Positions 1 to 8,574 are shown, counted from the stretch's first letter. The stretch is 64,000 nt of DNA from CAVVYA01 sp963752345 (GCA_963752345.1 CAVVYA010000017.1:186001-250000), one strand, 5' to 3'. Translations and numbers: made by a program. The notes: generated by a model not told the origin, from the sequence alone.

Positions 1-342
1 TGCGCCGCCGCCAATGCCTCGCTCGACCTGTTCGAGCGCGAGCCGCGCCTGCGGCAGGTGGCGGCCATCGAGGCGCATCTGCGCGAGGCGCTGGAGCCGT
101 GCCGCAAGCTCGCCGGCGTCGCCGACGTGCGCGCCAAGGGCGCCATCGGCGTGGTCGAGCTGTGGGAGATGAAGGGCCTCGACTGGCTGCGCCGCGCTTG
201 CGTCGAGGAGGGGCTATGGCTGCGCCCCTTCACCGACATCGTCTATTGCACCCCGGCCTTCACCATCTCGGCCGACGATCTGGCCCGCGTGACCGACGGC
301 ATGGTGCGTGTCGTCACCGAGTGGTCGCGCAAATACGCGTGA
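1..342 (+). CDS. bioA: adenosylmethionine-8-amino-7-oxononanoate aminotransferase (C-terminal part)
   Basis: Only the last 113 residues are present; the gene runs off the left edge of the window. The enzyme is a PLP-dependent class-III aminotransferase that makes 7,8-diaminopelargonate from KAPA using SAM as amino donor in biotin synthesis. The visible part starts in the ACAAANASL-type helix that follows the catalytic core, then shows DVRAKGAIGVVE and a RPF..IVYCTPAF stretch, both matching the order in E. coli BioA. The catalytic lysine lies upstream and cannot be checked. The stop is TGA and the convergent rmuC gene ends 1 base later. Other class-III aminotransferases share this fold, but the GAIGVVE and RPF..I.Y motifs favour BioA. 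Confidence 0.85.
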   Translation, partial: CAAANASLDLFEREPRLRQVAAIEAHLREALEPCRKLAGVADVRAKGAIGVVELWEMKGLDWLRRACVEEGLWLRPFTDIVYCTPAFTISADDLARVTDGMVRVVTEWSRKYA

Positions 343-343
343 G

Positions 344-1819
344 CTAGTCGCGCACGATTTTCAGGTTGGTCAGCTCCGCGAGCGCGGCGACTTCCTCGGA
401 TTCGCCTTCGATCAGATCGGGGTCTTCCTGGCTGAACACCTGGATCAGCGGCAGGTTGCCCGGCAGATCCTTCTGCTTGGCCTGGCGCACGCCGAGATTG
501 GCGAGTGAGCGCTGGCGCGGCAGCAGGCGCGAATTGACCGAGCCCACCAGCTTGGCGTGGCTGTCGGCGGCGGCCTTGATGCCCTTGCCCACGCCGGCGA
601 CATAGCCGACCACCGTGGTCACCGCCTCGATAAGCTGGCGCGCGGCGAGCACGATCTTTTCCTGGTTCTCCGCCTGGCGGCCGAAATCGATCCTGCACCG
701 CGCAAAGCCGATGTTAGACATCAATCCAGTCGGTCCGGCGATGACGATGTTCTCGGCCACTGCCTTTTTCTGAAACTGAGCGTCGGCCCGGCTTAAGCGT
801 TCTATTCCGCCTTCCGTCGGCAAATACATGATGTTGATCGCATATGCGATCCGTTCGCCGCGCCCAGCCTTGCGATAGGTCGCCTGAATCGCACTGGCGT
901 AATCCTTTCCCGACAGCGCTTTAAGATGGAGGTTCATGGTGCGCGCGAGATTTGCGTACGCCTCATCCTCGCGCTCCGTCCCTTCGGCATCGGCGGCTTC
1001 GAGCAGGTACTTCGACGCCTTGCTGTCGATCGTGAGGACCGTATCGCCGGGCAGGAACACGACCGCATCGGGCCGCAGGCGCGAGCCGTCCTCCTGGCCG
1101 TCGATGGTGTGCTGCATGATGAAGTCGCGGCCGGATTCGAGGCCGAATTCGCGCAGCATGTTTTCGAGGCCGATCTCGGCATAGTGGCCGGCGCCCGCGG
1201 GGTTGGACAAGGCGCGCACGATCTGCTCGGTCTGGCCGGCGGTCTGCTGCACCTGGGTGCGCAGCGAGGTCACCGAGTTGGCCAATTGGCCGAGGTTCTT
1301 CTGCATCTCCTCGGCGGTCTTCTTGACCTGTTCGGCGCTGTCCTTTTTCTGCGCCTCGGCCTCGCGCTTGTGGTCCTCGAGCAGCTTGGAGGAAACCTCC
1401 TTGGTCGTGGTCAGCATGGCGGCCTTCGCCGCTTCGAGCGCCTGGGTCTTGACCGTCTCCCAATCGGCGACGCGCTTCTCCATCTCGATGCGCGCCTGCT
1501 CCGCCAAGGCGGCGGCCTTTTCGGAATCCTGCCGCGCGCGGATCGCTTCGTTGCGCTCGGAGAATGCCGCATCGCGCTCGCGCGTCACGGTGGCGAGCGT
1601 CTCCTGCACCGTGGCCAGGCGAGTCTCCGCCTCGGTCTGGCTGCGCAGCCGCTGACTGGCGGACTCCTGGTCTTGTCGGGCGCGCGCGGTGGCGGCGGCG
1701 AGATCGGTCCGGATCTGGTCGCGTTCGGCGCGCAGGCTCATGGCCCGGGAAATCGCGAAGGCCGCGACGCCGCCCCAGAACACCATGGCAACCAGCAGGA
1801 TCGTCTCGACAAAGGTCAT
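344..1819 (-). CDS. rmuC: DNA recombination protein RmuC homolog
   Basis: This 491-residue protein has an N-terminal membrane segment (about residues 5-25), a long charged coiled coil (about 30-200, rich in A/E/R/Q heptads) and a C-terminal RmuC domain (about 210-430). The domain begins GHYAEIGLENMLREFGLESG and contains the conserved DAVVFLPG and TIDSKAS blocks, which correspond to the nuclease-like core of the family. RmuC limits recombination at inverted repeats in E. coli; its biochemistry is not well established. The start is ATG. The gene converges on bioA and is divergent from def across a 154-bp gap. The reading frame is intact. Confidence 0.9.
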   Translation of the reverse strand: MTFVETILLVAMVFWGGVAAFAISRAMSLRAERDQIRTDLAAATARARQDQESASQRLRSQTEAETRLATVQETLATVTRERDAAFSERNEAIRARQDSEKAAALAEQARIEMEKRVADWETVKTQALEAAKAAMLTTTKEVSSKLLEDHKREAEAQKKDSAEQVKKTAEEMQKNLGQLANSVTSLRTQVQQTAGQTEQIVRALSNPAGAGHYAEIGLENMLREFGLESGRDFIMQHTIDGQEDGSRLRPDAVVFLPGDTVLTIDSKASKYLLEAADAEGTEREDEAYANLARTMNLHLKALSGKDYASAIQATYRKAGRGERIAYAINIMYLPTEGGIERLSRADAQFQKKAVAENIVIAGPTGLMSNIGFARCRIDFGRQAENQEKIVLAARQLIEAVTTVVGYVAGVGKGIKAAADSHAKLVGSVNSRLLPRQRSLANLGVRQAKQKDLPGNLPLIQVFSQEDPDLIEGESEEVAALAELTNLKIVRD

Positions 1820-1973
1820 AGCCCACCTCCATCGGCGCCAAGCCTATCACGATGGCAGGGATGGTGCGACGCTTGGGTGCATCCCCCATCCCTAGATGGC
1901 CGGCTTGACGCGGGACGGCGCGGGGCCTACCTAAAGATCGGCAAGATTCCTTCGACCAGCGTGACTCCGACCC

Positions 1974-2522
1974 ATGGCCCTTTTGACCGTCATCACCGCG
2001 CCCGACCCCCGGCTCAAGGTCAAGGCGAAGCCTGTCGCCAAGGTCGACGCGGCGGTGCGCAAGCTGATGGACGATATGCTGCAGACCATGTATCTGGCGC
2101 CCGGCATCGGCCTCGCGGCGCCCCAGGTCGGCGTCGCCAAGCGCGTCATCGTGCTCGACATCGCCGGCAAGGACGAGCCGGCCGCGCCGCTCAAGATGGC
2201 CAATCCCGAAATCATCTGGAAATCGGAAGAAACCGTGACCTGGGAAGAGGGCTGCCTGTCGGTCCCCGAGCACTATGCCGAGGTCAAGCGGCCGTCGAAG
2301 ATCCGCGTGCGCTATATCGATCGGGAGAACGAGATCCGCGAGCTCGATGCGGAAGGCTTGCTCGCCACCTGCATCCAGCACGAGATGGACCATCTCGAAG
2401 GCGTGCTGTTCATCGACAAGATCAGCGCGCTCAAGCGCGGCATGATCCTGCGCAAGCTCGCCAAGGCGAAGAAGGCCGAGCCCGAGCCCGTGCCGGCGCG
2501 CCGCGCGCGCATGCAGCGCTGA
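1974..2522 (+). CDS. def: peptide deformylase
   Basis: The 182-residue metalloenzyme removes the formyl group from the N-terminal methionine of nascent proteins at the ribosome exit. All three family motifs are present: GIGLAAPQVG at 44-53, EEGCLSVP with metal ligand Cys94, and HEMDH with ligands His135 and His139 and catalytic Glu136. It has the usual length for a type-1 bacterial deformylase plus a basic/proline-rich tail. It starts an obvious operon: fmt follows after 13 bases and truA overlaps fmt. Pairing with fmt couples the formylation and deformylation steps of translation initiation. Confidence 0.97.
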   Translation: MALLTVITAPDPRLKVKAKPVAKVDAAVRKLMDDMLQTMYLAPGIGLAAPQVGVAKRVIVLDIAGKDEPAAPLKMANPEIIWKSEETVTWEEGCLSVPEHYAEVKRPSKIRVRYIDRENEIRELDAEGLLATCIQHEMDHLEGVLFIDKISALKRGMILRKLAKAKKAEPEPVPARRARMQR

Positions 2523-2535
2523 AAGCAGCCATCCC

Positions 2536-3489
2536 ATGAGCAAGCTGCGCTTGGCGTTCATGGGGACGCCGGGTTTCGCCGTGCCGGCGCTCGAAGCGCT
2601 GATCGCGGCGGGCCATGATGTGGCCGCGGTCTATACCCAGCCGCCGCGCCCGGCCGGCCGCGGCCAAGCCGAGCGCCGCTCCGAGGTGCACGAGGCCGCC
2701 GCGAAGCACGGCATTCCCGTGCGCCATCCCACGTCTTTGAAATCCCCCGCCGAGCAGCAGGCCTTCGCCGATCTGAAGCTCGATGCCGCCGTGGTCGCGG
2801 CTTACGGGTTGATTCTGCCCCAGGCGATCCTGGCGGCGCCCAAGCTCGGTTGCCTCAATATTCATGCTTCGCTGCTGCCGCGCTGGCGTGGCGCGGCACC
2901 GATCCAGCGCGCCATCATGGCGGGCGACACGGAGAGCGGCGTCACAATCATGCAGATGGACGAGGGGCTCGATACCGGCGCCATGCTGCTGCAGGACAGC
3001 CTGCCGATCACCGCCAGCACCACCGCCGAAACCCTGCACGACGCGCTCGCCGCGCTGGGCGCCGGGCTGATCGTCCGCGCGCTCGACGGCCTCGCGGCCG
3101 GAAACCTCGAAGCTAAACCCCAGCCCGCCGATGGCGTGACCTACGCCAAGAAGCTGACGCGCGAGGACGGCGTGATCGACTGGCGCAAGCCCGCCGTCGA
3201 TATCGAGCGCCAGGTGCGCGCCATGACGCCGTGGCCCGGTGCGTTCTTCGAGCATGGCGGCACGCACTTCAAGGTGCTCGCCGCGGAGGCGAGCTTGCAA
3301 GGTGCCGGCGAGCCGCCGGGCACGGTGCTCGACGACAAGCTCCTGGTGGCCTGCGGCGCAGGGGCTCTGCGGCTGCGCCGTGTGCAGCGCGAGGGCCGCG
3401 CGGCGATGGACGCGGAGGCTTTCCTGCGCGGATTTCCGCTGCCGCCGGGAACGCGCCTGACCGCGCCGGCCGGCGCGGCGTCCCCATGA
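2536..3489 (+). CDS. fmt: methionyl-tRNA formyltransferase
   Basis: The 317-residue enzyme transfers a formyl group from 10-formyl-THF to Met-tRNAfMet. The N-terminal Rossmann domain starts LRLAFMGTPGFAVPAL. The catalytic segment has the Asn and His of NIHASLLPRWRGAAPIQRAI (about residues 108-125) and the Asp of MDEGLDTGAM, the classic N/H/D triad of formyltransferases. The C-terminal tRNA-binding domain contains AKKLTREDGVIDW and RAMTPWPGAFF. It lies 13 bases after def, and its stop overlaps the truA start in an ATGA quartet, implying translational coupling. Confidence 0.97.
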   Translation: MSKLRLAFMGTPGFAVPALEALIAAGHDVAAVYTQPPRPAGRGQAERRSEVHEAAAKHGIPVRHPTSLKSPAEQQAFADLKLDAAVVAAYGLILPQAILAAPKLGCLNIHASLLPRWRGAAPIQRAIMAGDTESGVTIMQMDEGLDTGAMLLQDSLPITASTTAETLHDALAALGAGLIVRALDGLAAGNLEAKPQPADGVTYAKKLTREDGVIDWRKPAVDIERQVRAMTPWPGAFFEHGGTHFKVLAAEASLQGAGEPPGTVLDDKLLVACGAGALRLRRVQREGRAAMDAEAFLRGFPLPPGTRLTAPAGAASP

Positions 3490-4226
3490 CCCGCTACAGG
3501 CTCACCATCGAGTACGACGGCGGACCATTCTGCGGCTGGCAGCGCCAGGACAATGGACCTTCGGTGCAGCAGGCCCTGGAGGACGCCATCCACAAATTCG
3601 CCCAGGAGCGCGTCACGGTGCACGGCGCCGGCCGCACCGACGCGGGCGTCCATGCCCTGGCCCAGGTCGCCCATTTCGATCTCGCCAAGCCGACCGAGGC
3701 GGATACCGTGCGCGACGCCATCAATTTCCATCTCAAGCCGCAGCCCGTCACGGTGCTGGCGGCCGCGGCGGTGCCCGCCGAATTCCATGCCCGCTTCTCC
3801 GCCCGGGAGCGCATGTACATCTACCGCATCGTCAACCGGCGGGCGCCGCTGGCGCTCGATCGCGGGCGCGCCTGGCACATCGCCGCCCCCGTGCTCGATG
3901 CCGAGGCGATGAACGCGGCGGCCCAGCATCTCGTTGGCCAGCACGATTTCACCACCTTCCGCAGCACCGAATGCCAGGCCGACAGCCCGGTGAAGACGCT
4001 GGACGCGATTTCCGTCAAACGGCATGGCGACGGCGTTTCGATCGCCGTGTCGGCACGCTCCTTCCTGCACAACCAAGTGCGCATCATCACCGGCACTCTG
4101 AAGCTGGTCGGCGAGGGCAAATGGACGGCCGAGGATCTAGCGGCCGCCCTGGCAGCAAAGGACCGCACAAAAGGCGGCCCAACCGCGCCGCCAGAGGGGC
4201 TTTATCTGATGCGAGTCGGATATTAA
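3486..4226 (+). CDS. truA: tRNA pseudouridine(38-40) synthase
   Basis: The 246-residue enzyme isomerises uridines 38-40 in the anticodon arm of tRNAs. The catalytic Asp52 sits in GAGRTDAGVHA, the TruA signature, preceded by YDGGPFCGWQRQ near the N-terminus. The C-terminal half has SFLHNQVRIITGTL and ends with the common EGLYLMRVGY tail. The ATG lies inside the fmt stop (ATGA, 4-nt overlap). The TAA stop is immediately followed by the promoter-like region of the next gene, so the def-fmt-truA operon probably ends here. Confidence 0.97.
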   Translation: MTRYRLTIEYDGGPFCGWQRQDNGPSVQQALEDAIHKFAQERVTVHGAGRTDAGVHALAQVAHFDLAKPTEADTVRDAINFHLKPQPVTVLAAAAVPAEFHARFSARERMYIYRIVNRRAPLALDRGRAWHIAAPVLDAEAMNAAAQHLVGQHDFTTFRSTECQADSPVKTLDAISVKRHGDGVSIAVSARSFLHNQVRIITGTLKLVGEGKWTAEDLAAALAAKDRTKGGPTAPPEGLYLMRVGY

Positions 4227-4294
4227 CAGTGCTTATACACGAAAATGGCCGGAAATCGGTATTTACACAGTGTATATACATTGTAAAATGCGGA
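4226..4294 (+). promoter_or_regulatory. promoter with palindromic operator, apparently leaderless start
   Basis: A TTTACA box (4262-4267) and a TAAAAT box (4284-4289) are separated by 16 bp, a good sigma-70-like pair that would start RNA at about 4295, the A of the next ATG. The perfect palindrome TGTATATACA fills 4271-4280, inside the -35/-10 spacer. A related 15-mer, ACAGTGCTTATACAC (4226-4240), precedes ACAGTGTATATACAT (4267-4281) with a 41-bp offset, close to four helical turns. The layout suggests a dimeric repressor with two sites. This is inference from sequence only; the regulator is unknown. Confidence 0.5.
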
Positions 4295-4747
4295 ATGGAC
4301 ATCACGTTCACGGCCGACAAATTGGTCAAGCTCGGCATTACCCTGAGCTTAGCGGACTTTCGCCGAGCCTTGGCCGACGGCCGTCTCGTGGTGGATCTCA
4401 CGGCCGCGCCGGAGCCGGGCCAGGCTGAAAAGGGGAATTTCTCAGCCTCCGAGATCGCTGCCGTTTGCCGCTGCTACGGGCCGGAAAGCCTGGCCGCCAA
4501 TCTGCTGTGGGAGGTCGCCCAGGCGGGCGAGGCGGGGATCGTTTCGGCCGAACTCAAAAGCCTGCTCGGCCTGACCAGCAGCCAAAAACTGGCCGGCGTG
4601 TTCAGCGGCATCGGCAAGACTCTCGAACGGCTGCTGCCCGGTCGCAAGGACCGCTTCATCGACCGCCAGTGGCTCGCCGTCCAGGGCGAATTCCTCTACC
4701 GCATGCCGGCGGAGGTGCGCGCCGGCGTCATTGCCGCCTTCGGCTGA
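4295..4747 (+). CDS. hypothetical protein, possible winged-helix C-terminal region
   Basis: I do not recognise this 150-residue protein. The N-terminal half (1-65) is a mixed region with VKLGITLSLADFRRALADGR. Residues about 70-150 read as a run of helices, LLWEVAQAGE..IVSAELKSLLGL..SQKLAGVFSGIGKTLERLLPG, and end in a short strand-like RQWLAVQGEFLYRMPAEVR, which fits a small winged-helix module. The ATG at 4295 is chosen because the promoter boxes place the transcript start on it; a second ATG at 4288 is out of frame. It sits between truA and a convergent Yip1-like gene, and a degenerate ~24-bp repeat begins inside its last codons. A DNA-binding, possibly autoregulatory role is speculation. 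Confidence 0.6.
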   Translation: MDITFTADKLVKLGITLSLADFRRALADGRLVVDLTAAPEPGQAEKGNFSASEIAAVCRCYGPESLAANLLWEVAQAGEAGIVSAELKSLLGLTSSQKLAGVFSGIGKTLERLLPGRKDRFIDRQWLAVQGEFLYRMPAEVRAGVIAAFG

Positions 4748-5389
4748 AGATCGGGGGCCGCTTCGGCTGAAGATCGGCGCCGCCTTCGGCTGAGCAATGG
4801 GGCCGTCTTCCGCTAACGCTAGCGGGCCGCCGGGCAGCAAAGCGCGCATCGCGATCATCAGCGCGATATCGAGCAGCACGTCGAGGCCGATCACGGCCAC
4901 GGCCTGCAGGCCGGTGATCTCCAGCGCGATGCGCGCCACATACCATTGATAGCCGAAGATCACGAACGCGCTGAGCGCGGGCAGCATGGTGAACCATGCG
5001 ATGCCGGTCGCGGCCAAGCCGGTCGCCAGCACGAACAAGACCATTTCCAACACATTGGCCCAGTTGTGGGCGACGATATAGCGGATGTAGTGCCGCTCGC
5101 GATTGAGCATGCGCACCACCGTCGCCATGGCGAGCGGAAAGGCGGTCCAGCTGATCACATAGGCGATGGCTTGTACGCGGAGATGCGCGCACCGGACGCC
5201 GTCGGCGTCCGCTGCGCGTATTCGAACGCGACGATGAGAACATAGGCCGGCGCGCCGATCACCGCGGCCCAGAACGAGCGCCAGAAGCCCGCTGCCGTCG
5301 CGTTGAAAATAGGTCAGGCCCCGCGGGTCGAGCCGCGCCAAACGCCAGGCCCCATAGATCGAGGCGGCCGCTTTAGGGAAGGACACCAT
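4728..5389 (-). CDS. Yip1-like multi-pass membrane protein (two indels)
   Basis: The N-terminus SIYGAWRLARLDPRGLTYF followed by several hydrophobic helices resembles small Yip1-family inner-membrane proteins of alphaproteobacteria; function unknown. The frame is lost between about 5290 and 5170. Reading the alternative frame there restores FWRSFWAAVIGAPAYVLIVA and EYAQRTP before AIAYVISWTAFPLAMATVVR, so one extra base near 5287-5291 and one missing base near 5170 compensate each other. The C-terminal end is uncertain: the membrane frame stays open through the short repeats down to 4442, antisense to the neighbouring gene, while another frame stops at 4728. I give the conservative end. Confidence 0.6.
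4733..4826. repeat. short tandem repeat, about four ~23-24-bp units
   Basis: Units begin at 4733, 4757, 4779 and about 4802, each starting GCCGCCTTCGGCTGA or a slight variant. The first two continue AAGATCGG, the third reads GCAATGGGG and the fourth is degenerate (GCCGTCTTCCGCTAAC). The array straddles the stop of the preceding plus-strand gene and the likely 3' end of the convergent membrane-protein gene, so it alters the C-terminal coding of whichever gene reads through it. Replication slippage is the simplest origin. Confidence 0.75.
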
Positions 5390-5395
5390 GGGCGG

Positions 5396-6589
5396 CTAGG
5401 CCGCCCGTCGGGTGAAGAAGCGCTCGAGACAGGCGAGATAGATGTCGGCGAGCTTGTCCATGTCGGCGACGGCAGTGCGCTCGTCGGCCTTGTGCATGGT
5501 CTGGCCGATCAGGCCGAATTCCACCACCGGGCAATGACGGAAGATGAACCGCGCATCCGACGTGCCGCCGGTGGTCGAGCGGTCGGGCGCGCGGCCGGTG
5601 ACCTGCTCGATGGCGCCGGCCACCAGTTCGGTCCATTCGCCGGGCGGACAGAGGAAGGATTTGCCGGTGATGTGAGTTTTGAATTCGTAGCGCGCGTTGC
5701 CGGCGATCTTGGCGAAGGTTTCGTCGAGCCATTGGATCAGGCTCGCCGACGTATGCTTGTCGCTGAAGCGGATGTTGAAGGTGGCCGAGATCTGCGCCGG
5801 AATCACGTTCGACGCCGGATTGCCGACGTCGACCGTGCTGATCTCCAGCGTCGAGGGCTGGAAATGCTCGGTGCCGTCGTCGAGCTTGTGGTCGGTGATC
5901 GCGCCCAGCATCTTCAGCATGCGCGGCACCGGATTGTCGGCGAGATGCGGATAGGCGGTGTGGCCCTGGGTGCCGAACACGGTGAGATAGCCGACCAGGC
6001 TGCCGCGCCGGCCGACCTTCATCATCTCGCCGAGCTTGGTCGGATTGGTCGGCTCGCCGACGATGCAGACGTCGAGCGCTTCGCCGCGCGCCTTGAGCCA
6101 GTCGAGCACCTTGACCGTGCCGTTGATGGCGTAAGCTTCCTCGTCGCCGGTAATCAGCAGGCTGATCGAGCCGGGGATCTTGCCGCCATGCTGTTTCTTG
6201 AAGCGCGTGGCGGCGGCGACGAACGCGGCGATGGCGCCCTTCATGTCGGCGGCGCCGCGGCCATAAAGGAAACCGTCGATCACCTCGCCGGCGAACGGAT
6301 CGACCGTCCAACCCTTGAGATCGCCGGTCGGCACCACGTCGGTATGGCCGCCGAAGCAGAAATTGGGCCCGTCGGTGCCGAGCCGGGCATAGAGATTGTC
6401 GACATCCGCGGTGCCGGCTTGCGAGAACGGCAAGCGATGGCATTGGAAGCCGAGGGATTCGAGGGCGCGCTGCAGCACGTCGAGCGCGCCCGCGTCCTTG
6501 GGTGTCACCGAAGCGCAGCGGATCAGCGCCTGCGCCAGCGCCAGCGGCTGGGCAAGGTCGCGGATATCCGTCTGCGTGCCGGTGCTCAT
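5396..6589 (-). CDS. dapE: succinyl-diaminopimelate desuccinylase
   Basis: The 397-residue M20-family metallopeptidase hydrolyses N-succinyl-LL-2,6-diaminopimelate in the lysine/peptidoglycan pathway. Metal-binding motifs are in order: GGHTDVVPTGD, GRGAADMKG, TGDEEAYAINGT, and near the C-terminus RHCPVVEFGLIGQTMHKADE. The TTGGTSDARF motif is typical of DapE rather than generic M20 peptidases. The ATG at 6589 follows dapD by 5 bases; a longer upstream extension in the same frame overlaps dapD and is rejected. dapD and dapE catalyse neighbouring steps of the succinylase branch. Confidence 0.97.
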   Translation of the reverse strand: MSTGTQTDIRDLAQPLALAQALIRCASVTPKDAGALDVLQRALESLGFQCHRLPFSQAGTADVDNLYARLGTDGPNFCFGGHTDVVPTGDLKGWTVDPFAGEVIDGFLYGRGAADMKGAIAAFVAAATRFKKQHGGKIPGSISLLITGDEEAYAINGTVKVLDWLKARGEALDVCIVGEPTNPTKLGEMMKVGRRGSLVGYLTVFGTQGHTAYPHLADNPVPRMLKMLGAITDHKLDDGTEHFQPSTLEISTVDVGNPASNVIPAQISATFNIRFSDKHTSASLIQWLDETFAKIAGNARYEFKTHITGKSFLCPPGEWTELVAGAIEQVTGRAPDRSTTGGTSDARFIFRHCPVVEFGLIGQTMHKADERTAVADMDKLADIYLACLERFFTRRAA

Positions 6590-6594
6590 GGCGG

Positions 6595-7452
6595 TCAGTC
6601 GCGCAGCAGGTCGTTGATGGATGTCTTCGAGCGGGTGCGCTCGTCGACCTGCTTGACGATCACCGCGCAATAGAGCGACGGGCCCGGCGTGCCGTCGGGC
6701 AGCGGCTTGCCCGGCATGGTGCCCGGCACCACGACCGAATAGGCCGGCACGCGGCCGACGATGACCTCGCCGGTGGCGCGGTTGACGATCTTGGTCGAGG
6801 CACCGAGGAACACGCCCATCGAAAGCACCGAGCCGGTCTCGACCACGACACCCTCGGCCACTTCGCTGCGCGCGCCGATGAAGCAATTGTCCTCGATGAT
6901 CACCGGGCCGGCCTGCAGCGGCTCGAGCACGCCGCCGATGCCGATGCCGCCGGACAGGTGACAGTTCTTGCCGATCTGGGCGCAGGAGCCGACCGTCGCC
7001 CAGGTGTCGACCATGGTGCCGGAATCGACATAGGCGCCGAGATTGACGAACGATGGCATCAGCACCGCGCCCGGCGCGATATAGGCCGAGCGGCGCACGA
7101 TGCTGCCCGGCACGGCGCGGAAGCCCGCCTGGCGGAAGCGCGCGTCGTCCCAGCCGGCGAACTTCGACGGCACCTTGTCGAACCAGGGCGAGGGGCCGCG
7201 CACCGGGTCGGCCGGGCCGCCCGGCATGCAGGTGTTGTCATAGAGGCGGAACGACAGCAGCACGGCCTTCTTGGCCCACTGATTGACCTGCCAGGCGCCG
7301 CCGATCTTTTCAGCCACGCGGATGGTGCCGGAATCGAGCGCATCAAGCGCCGTCTCGACGGCCTCGCGCGCCTCGCCCTTGGTGGTCGGATTGATGGTGT
7401 CGCGCGCATCCCAAGCGGCCTCGATGGCCTTTTCCAATGATTTTTTATCCAT
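6595..7452 (-). CDS. dapD: 2,3,4,5-tetrahydropyridine-2,6-dicarboxylate N-succinyltransferase
   Basis: The 285-residue enzyme succinylates tetrahydrodipicolinate using succinyl-CoA, the committing step of the succinylase DAP pathway. The central region is a left-handed beta helix with hexapeptide periodicity: PGAVLMPSFVNLGAYVDSG, then VGSCAQIGKNCHLSGG and IIEDNCFIGARSEV. The N-terminal helical domain and the TKIVNRATGEV segment are also typical. The start is ATG. It is 5 bases upstream of dapE, forming a two-gene operon. The frame is intact. Confidence 0.97.
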   Translation of the reverse strand: MDKKSLEKAIEAAWDARDTINPTTKGEAREAVETALDALDSGTIRVAEKIGGAWQVNQWAKKAVLLSFRLYDNTCMPGGPADPVRGPSPWFDKVPSKFAGWDDARFRQAGFRAVPGSIVRRSAYIAPGAVLMPSFVNLGAYVDSGTMVDTWATVGSCAQIGKNCHLSGGIGIGGVLEPLQAGPVIIEDNCFIGARSEVAEGVVVETGSVLSMGVFLGASTKIVNRATGEVIVGRVPAYSVVVPGTMPGKPLPDGTPGPSLYCAVIVKQVDERTRSKTSINDLLRD

Positions 7453-7500
7453 GAGCCTTCTTACGGGTGTGGGGATCTAACGGGGTCCAGAACGGAAAGA

Positions 7501-7519
7501 CGCGGCGCAAGGCGCCGCG
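7501..7519 (-). terminator. hairpin, possible intrinsic terminator
   Basis: A perfect 8-bp inverted repeat (CGCGGCGC / GCGCCGCG) with a 3-base loop lies between the end of the HAD gene and dapD. On the minus strand it is followed by a moderately T-rich TCTTTCC. The T tract is weak, so termination efficiency is uncertain; it would separate the HAD gene from dapDE. Confidence 0.4.
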
Positions 7520-7605
7520 CGAAAGCCGCCCGAAGATGGGCGAGGCCTCCGGGCCTGTCAACCGTGCTTTCGCTGTGCGCGGCGGCCTGGATGTGGCTGC
7601 GGCGG

Positions 7606-8379
7606 TCAGGATTTGGCGGCGTCCGCCGCGCGCTCCCGCGCGACAGATTGCAGCCAGCCCGTCAGGTCGTCGGTGACGAAATGGATCTTCTCGTCGGGCA
7701 CCTGCCGGCCGGGCGCCGGCGGTGCGTCCGGCGCGACCATCTGCGCCAGGGGCGGCACGACCAGCACGGTGGTCATGCCGAGCGCGGCGGCGGGCGGCAG
7801 ATTGTCGGCGGTATCCTCGAACAGGGCGGCGCGCTCCGGCGCAATGACGAGGGACATCAGCATTTTCTGGTAACAGGCCGGGTCCGGCTTGGGCACGAAT
7901 TCCGCCGCCGCGACATCGAAGATTGCGGCGAAATGCCGCGCGATGCCGAGCCGGTCGAGTATCGCTTCCGCGTGCTTGAGAGAGCCGTTGGTGAACACGG
8001 TCTTGCGCCCGGCGAGGTTCTCCAGCGCCGTGTCGAGCGCGGTGTTCCGGGTCACCACGCTGAGGTCGATGTCGTGCACATAGTCGAGATAGGCATGGGG
8101 CTCGAGACCATGATGCAGCATGAGGCCGCGCAGCGTCGTGCCATAGGTGCGGAAATACCGTTTCTGGATGAGCCGCGCCTCGTCCGTGCCGATACCGAAA
8201 TGCCGGGCGATGAATTCGCCCATGCGGCGGTCGACCTGGGGGAACAGGTTGATGTCTGCCGGGTAGAGCGTGTTGTCCAGGTCGAAGACCCAATCGCGGA
8301 TTTGTCCTAAATCCCGCGGATATCCAGTCGCGGCGCCGGATTTTACCGAGGTCGCCGGCAAATTTTCCTTTTTCTTCAT
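7606..8379 (-). CDS. HAD-superfamily hydrolase, pyrimidine 5'-nucleotidase type
   Basis: The 257-residue protein has the HAD motifs in order: motif I WVFDLDNTLYP (nucleophile Asp, about residue 30), motif II VFTNGSLKHA, the motif III lysine in FVPKPDPACY, and motif IV LFEDTADNLPPA. The DLDNTLYP variant with an all-helical cap is characteristic of the SDT1/YjjG-like pyrimidine 5'-nucleotidase subfamily, which dephosphorylates UMP/CMP-like nucleotides. The ATG at 8379 is preferred; the open frame continues upstream but without similarity. It lies next to the dap genes, as is usual in alphaproteobacteria. The exact substrate is not fixed by sequence. Confidence 0.85.
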   Translation of the reverse strand: MKKKENLPATSVKSGAATGYPRDLGQIRDWVFDLDNTLYPADINLFPQVDRRMGEFIARHFGIGTDEARLIQKRYFRTYGTTLRGLMLHHGLEPHAYLDYVHDIDLSVVTRNTALDTALENLAGRKTVFTNGSLKHAEAILDRLGIARHFAAIFDVAAAEFVPKPDPACYQKMLMSLVIAPERAALFEDTADNLPPAAALGMTTVLVVPPLAQMVAPDAPPAPGRQVPDEKIHFVTDDLTGWLQSVARERAADAAKS

Positions 8380-8574
8380 AAACTTGGCCTGCAGAACCGG
8401 AGCACGGCGTAACTCTTCGTTAATGACTGGGCGGTTACTCTTAGTCAAGACCGGCGTGGGGACGCGAACCATCTGAACGATAAGTTGTGTCCCTCCGGTT
8501 TGGCGCAAGAGGCGTCCAAAGCGACCACCGTGCCGGTGTCGGTGGCGCGCGAGGCAACATGTAGTTGAGGCTCG

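Noticed and set aside
926..2561. Long open frames antisense to rmuC and def (over 530 codons on both strands)
   Set aside because: Arg/Ala/Gly-rich translations without motifs, fully overlapping well-identified genes; typical of high-GC shadow frames.
4733..4826. CRISPR array
   Set aside because: Units are contiguous with no spacers, degenerate, only about four copies, and no cas genes are nearby.
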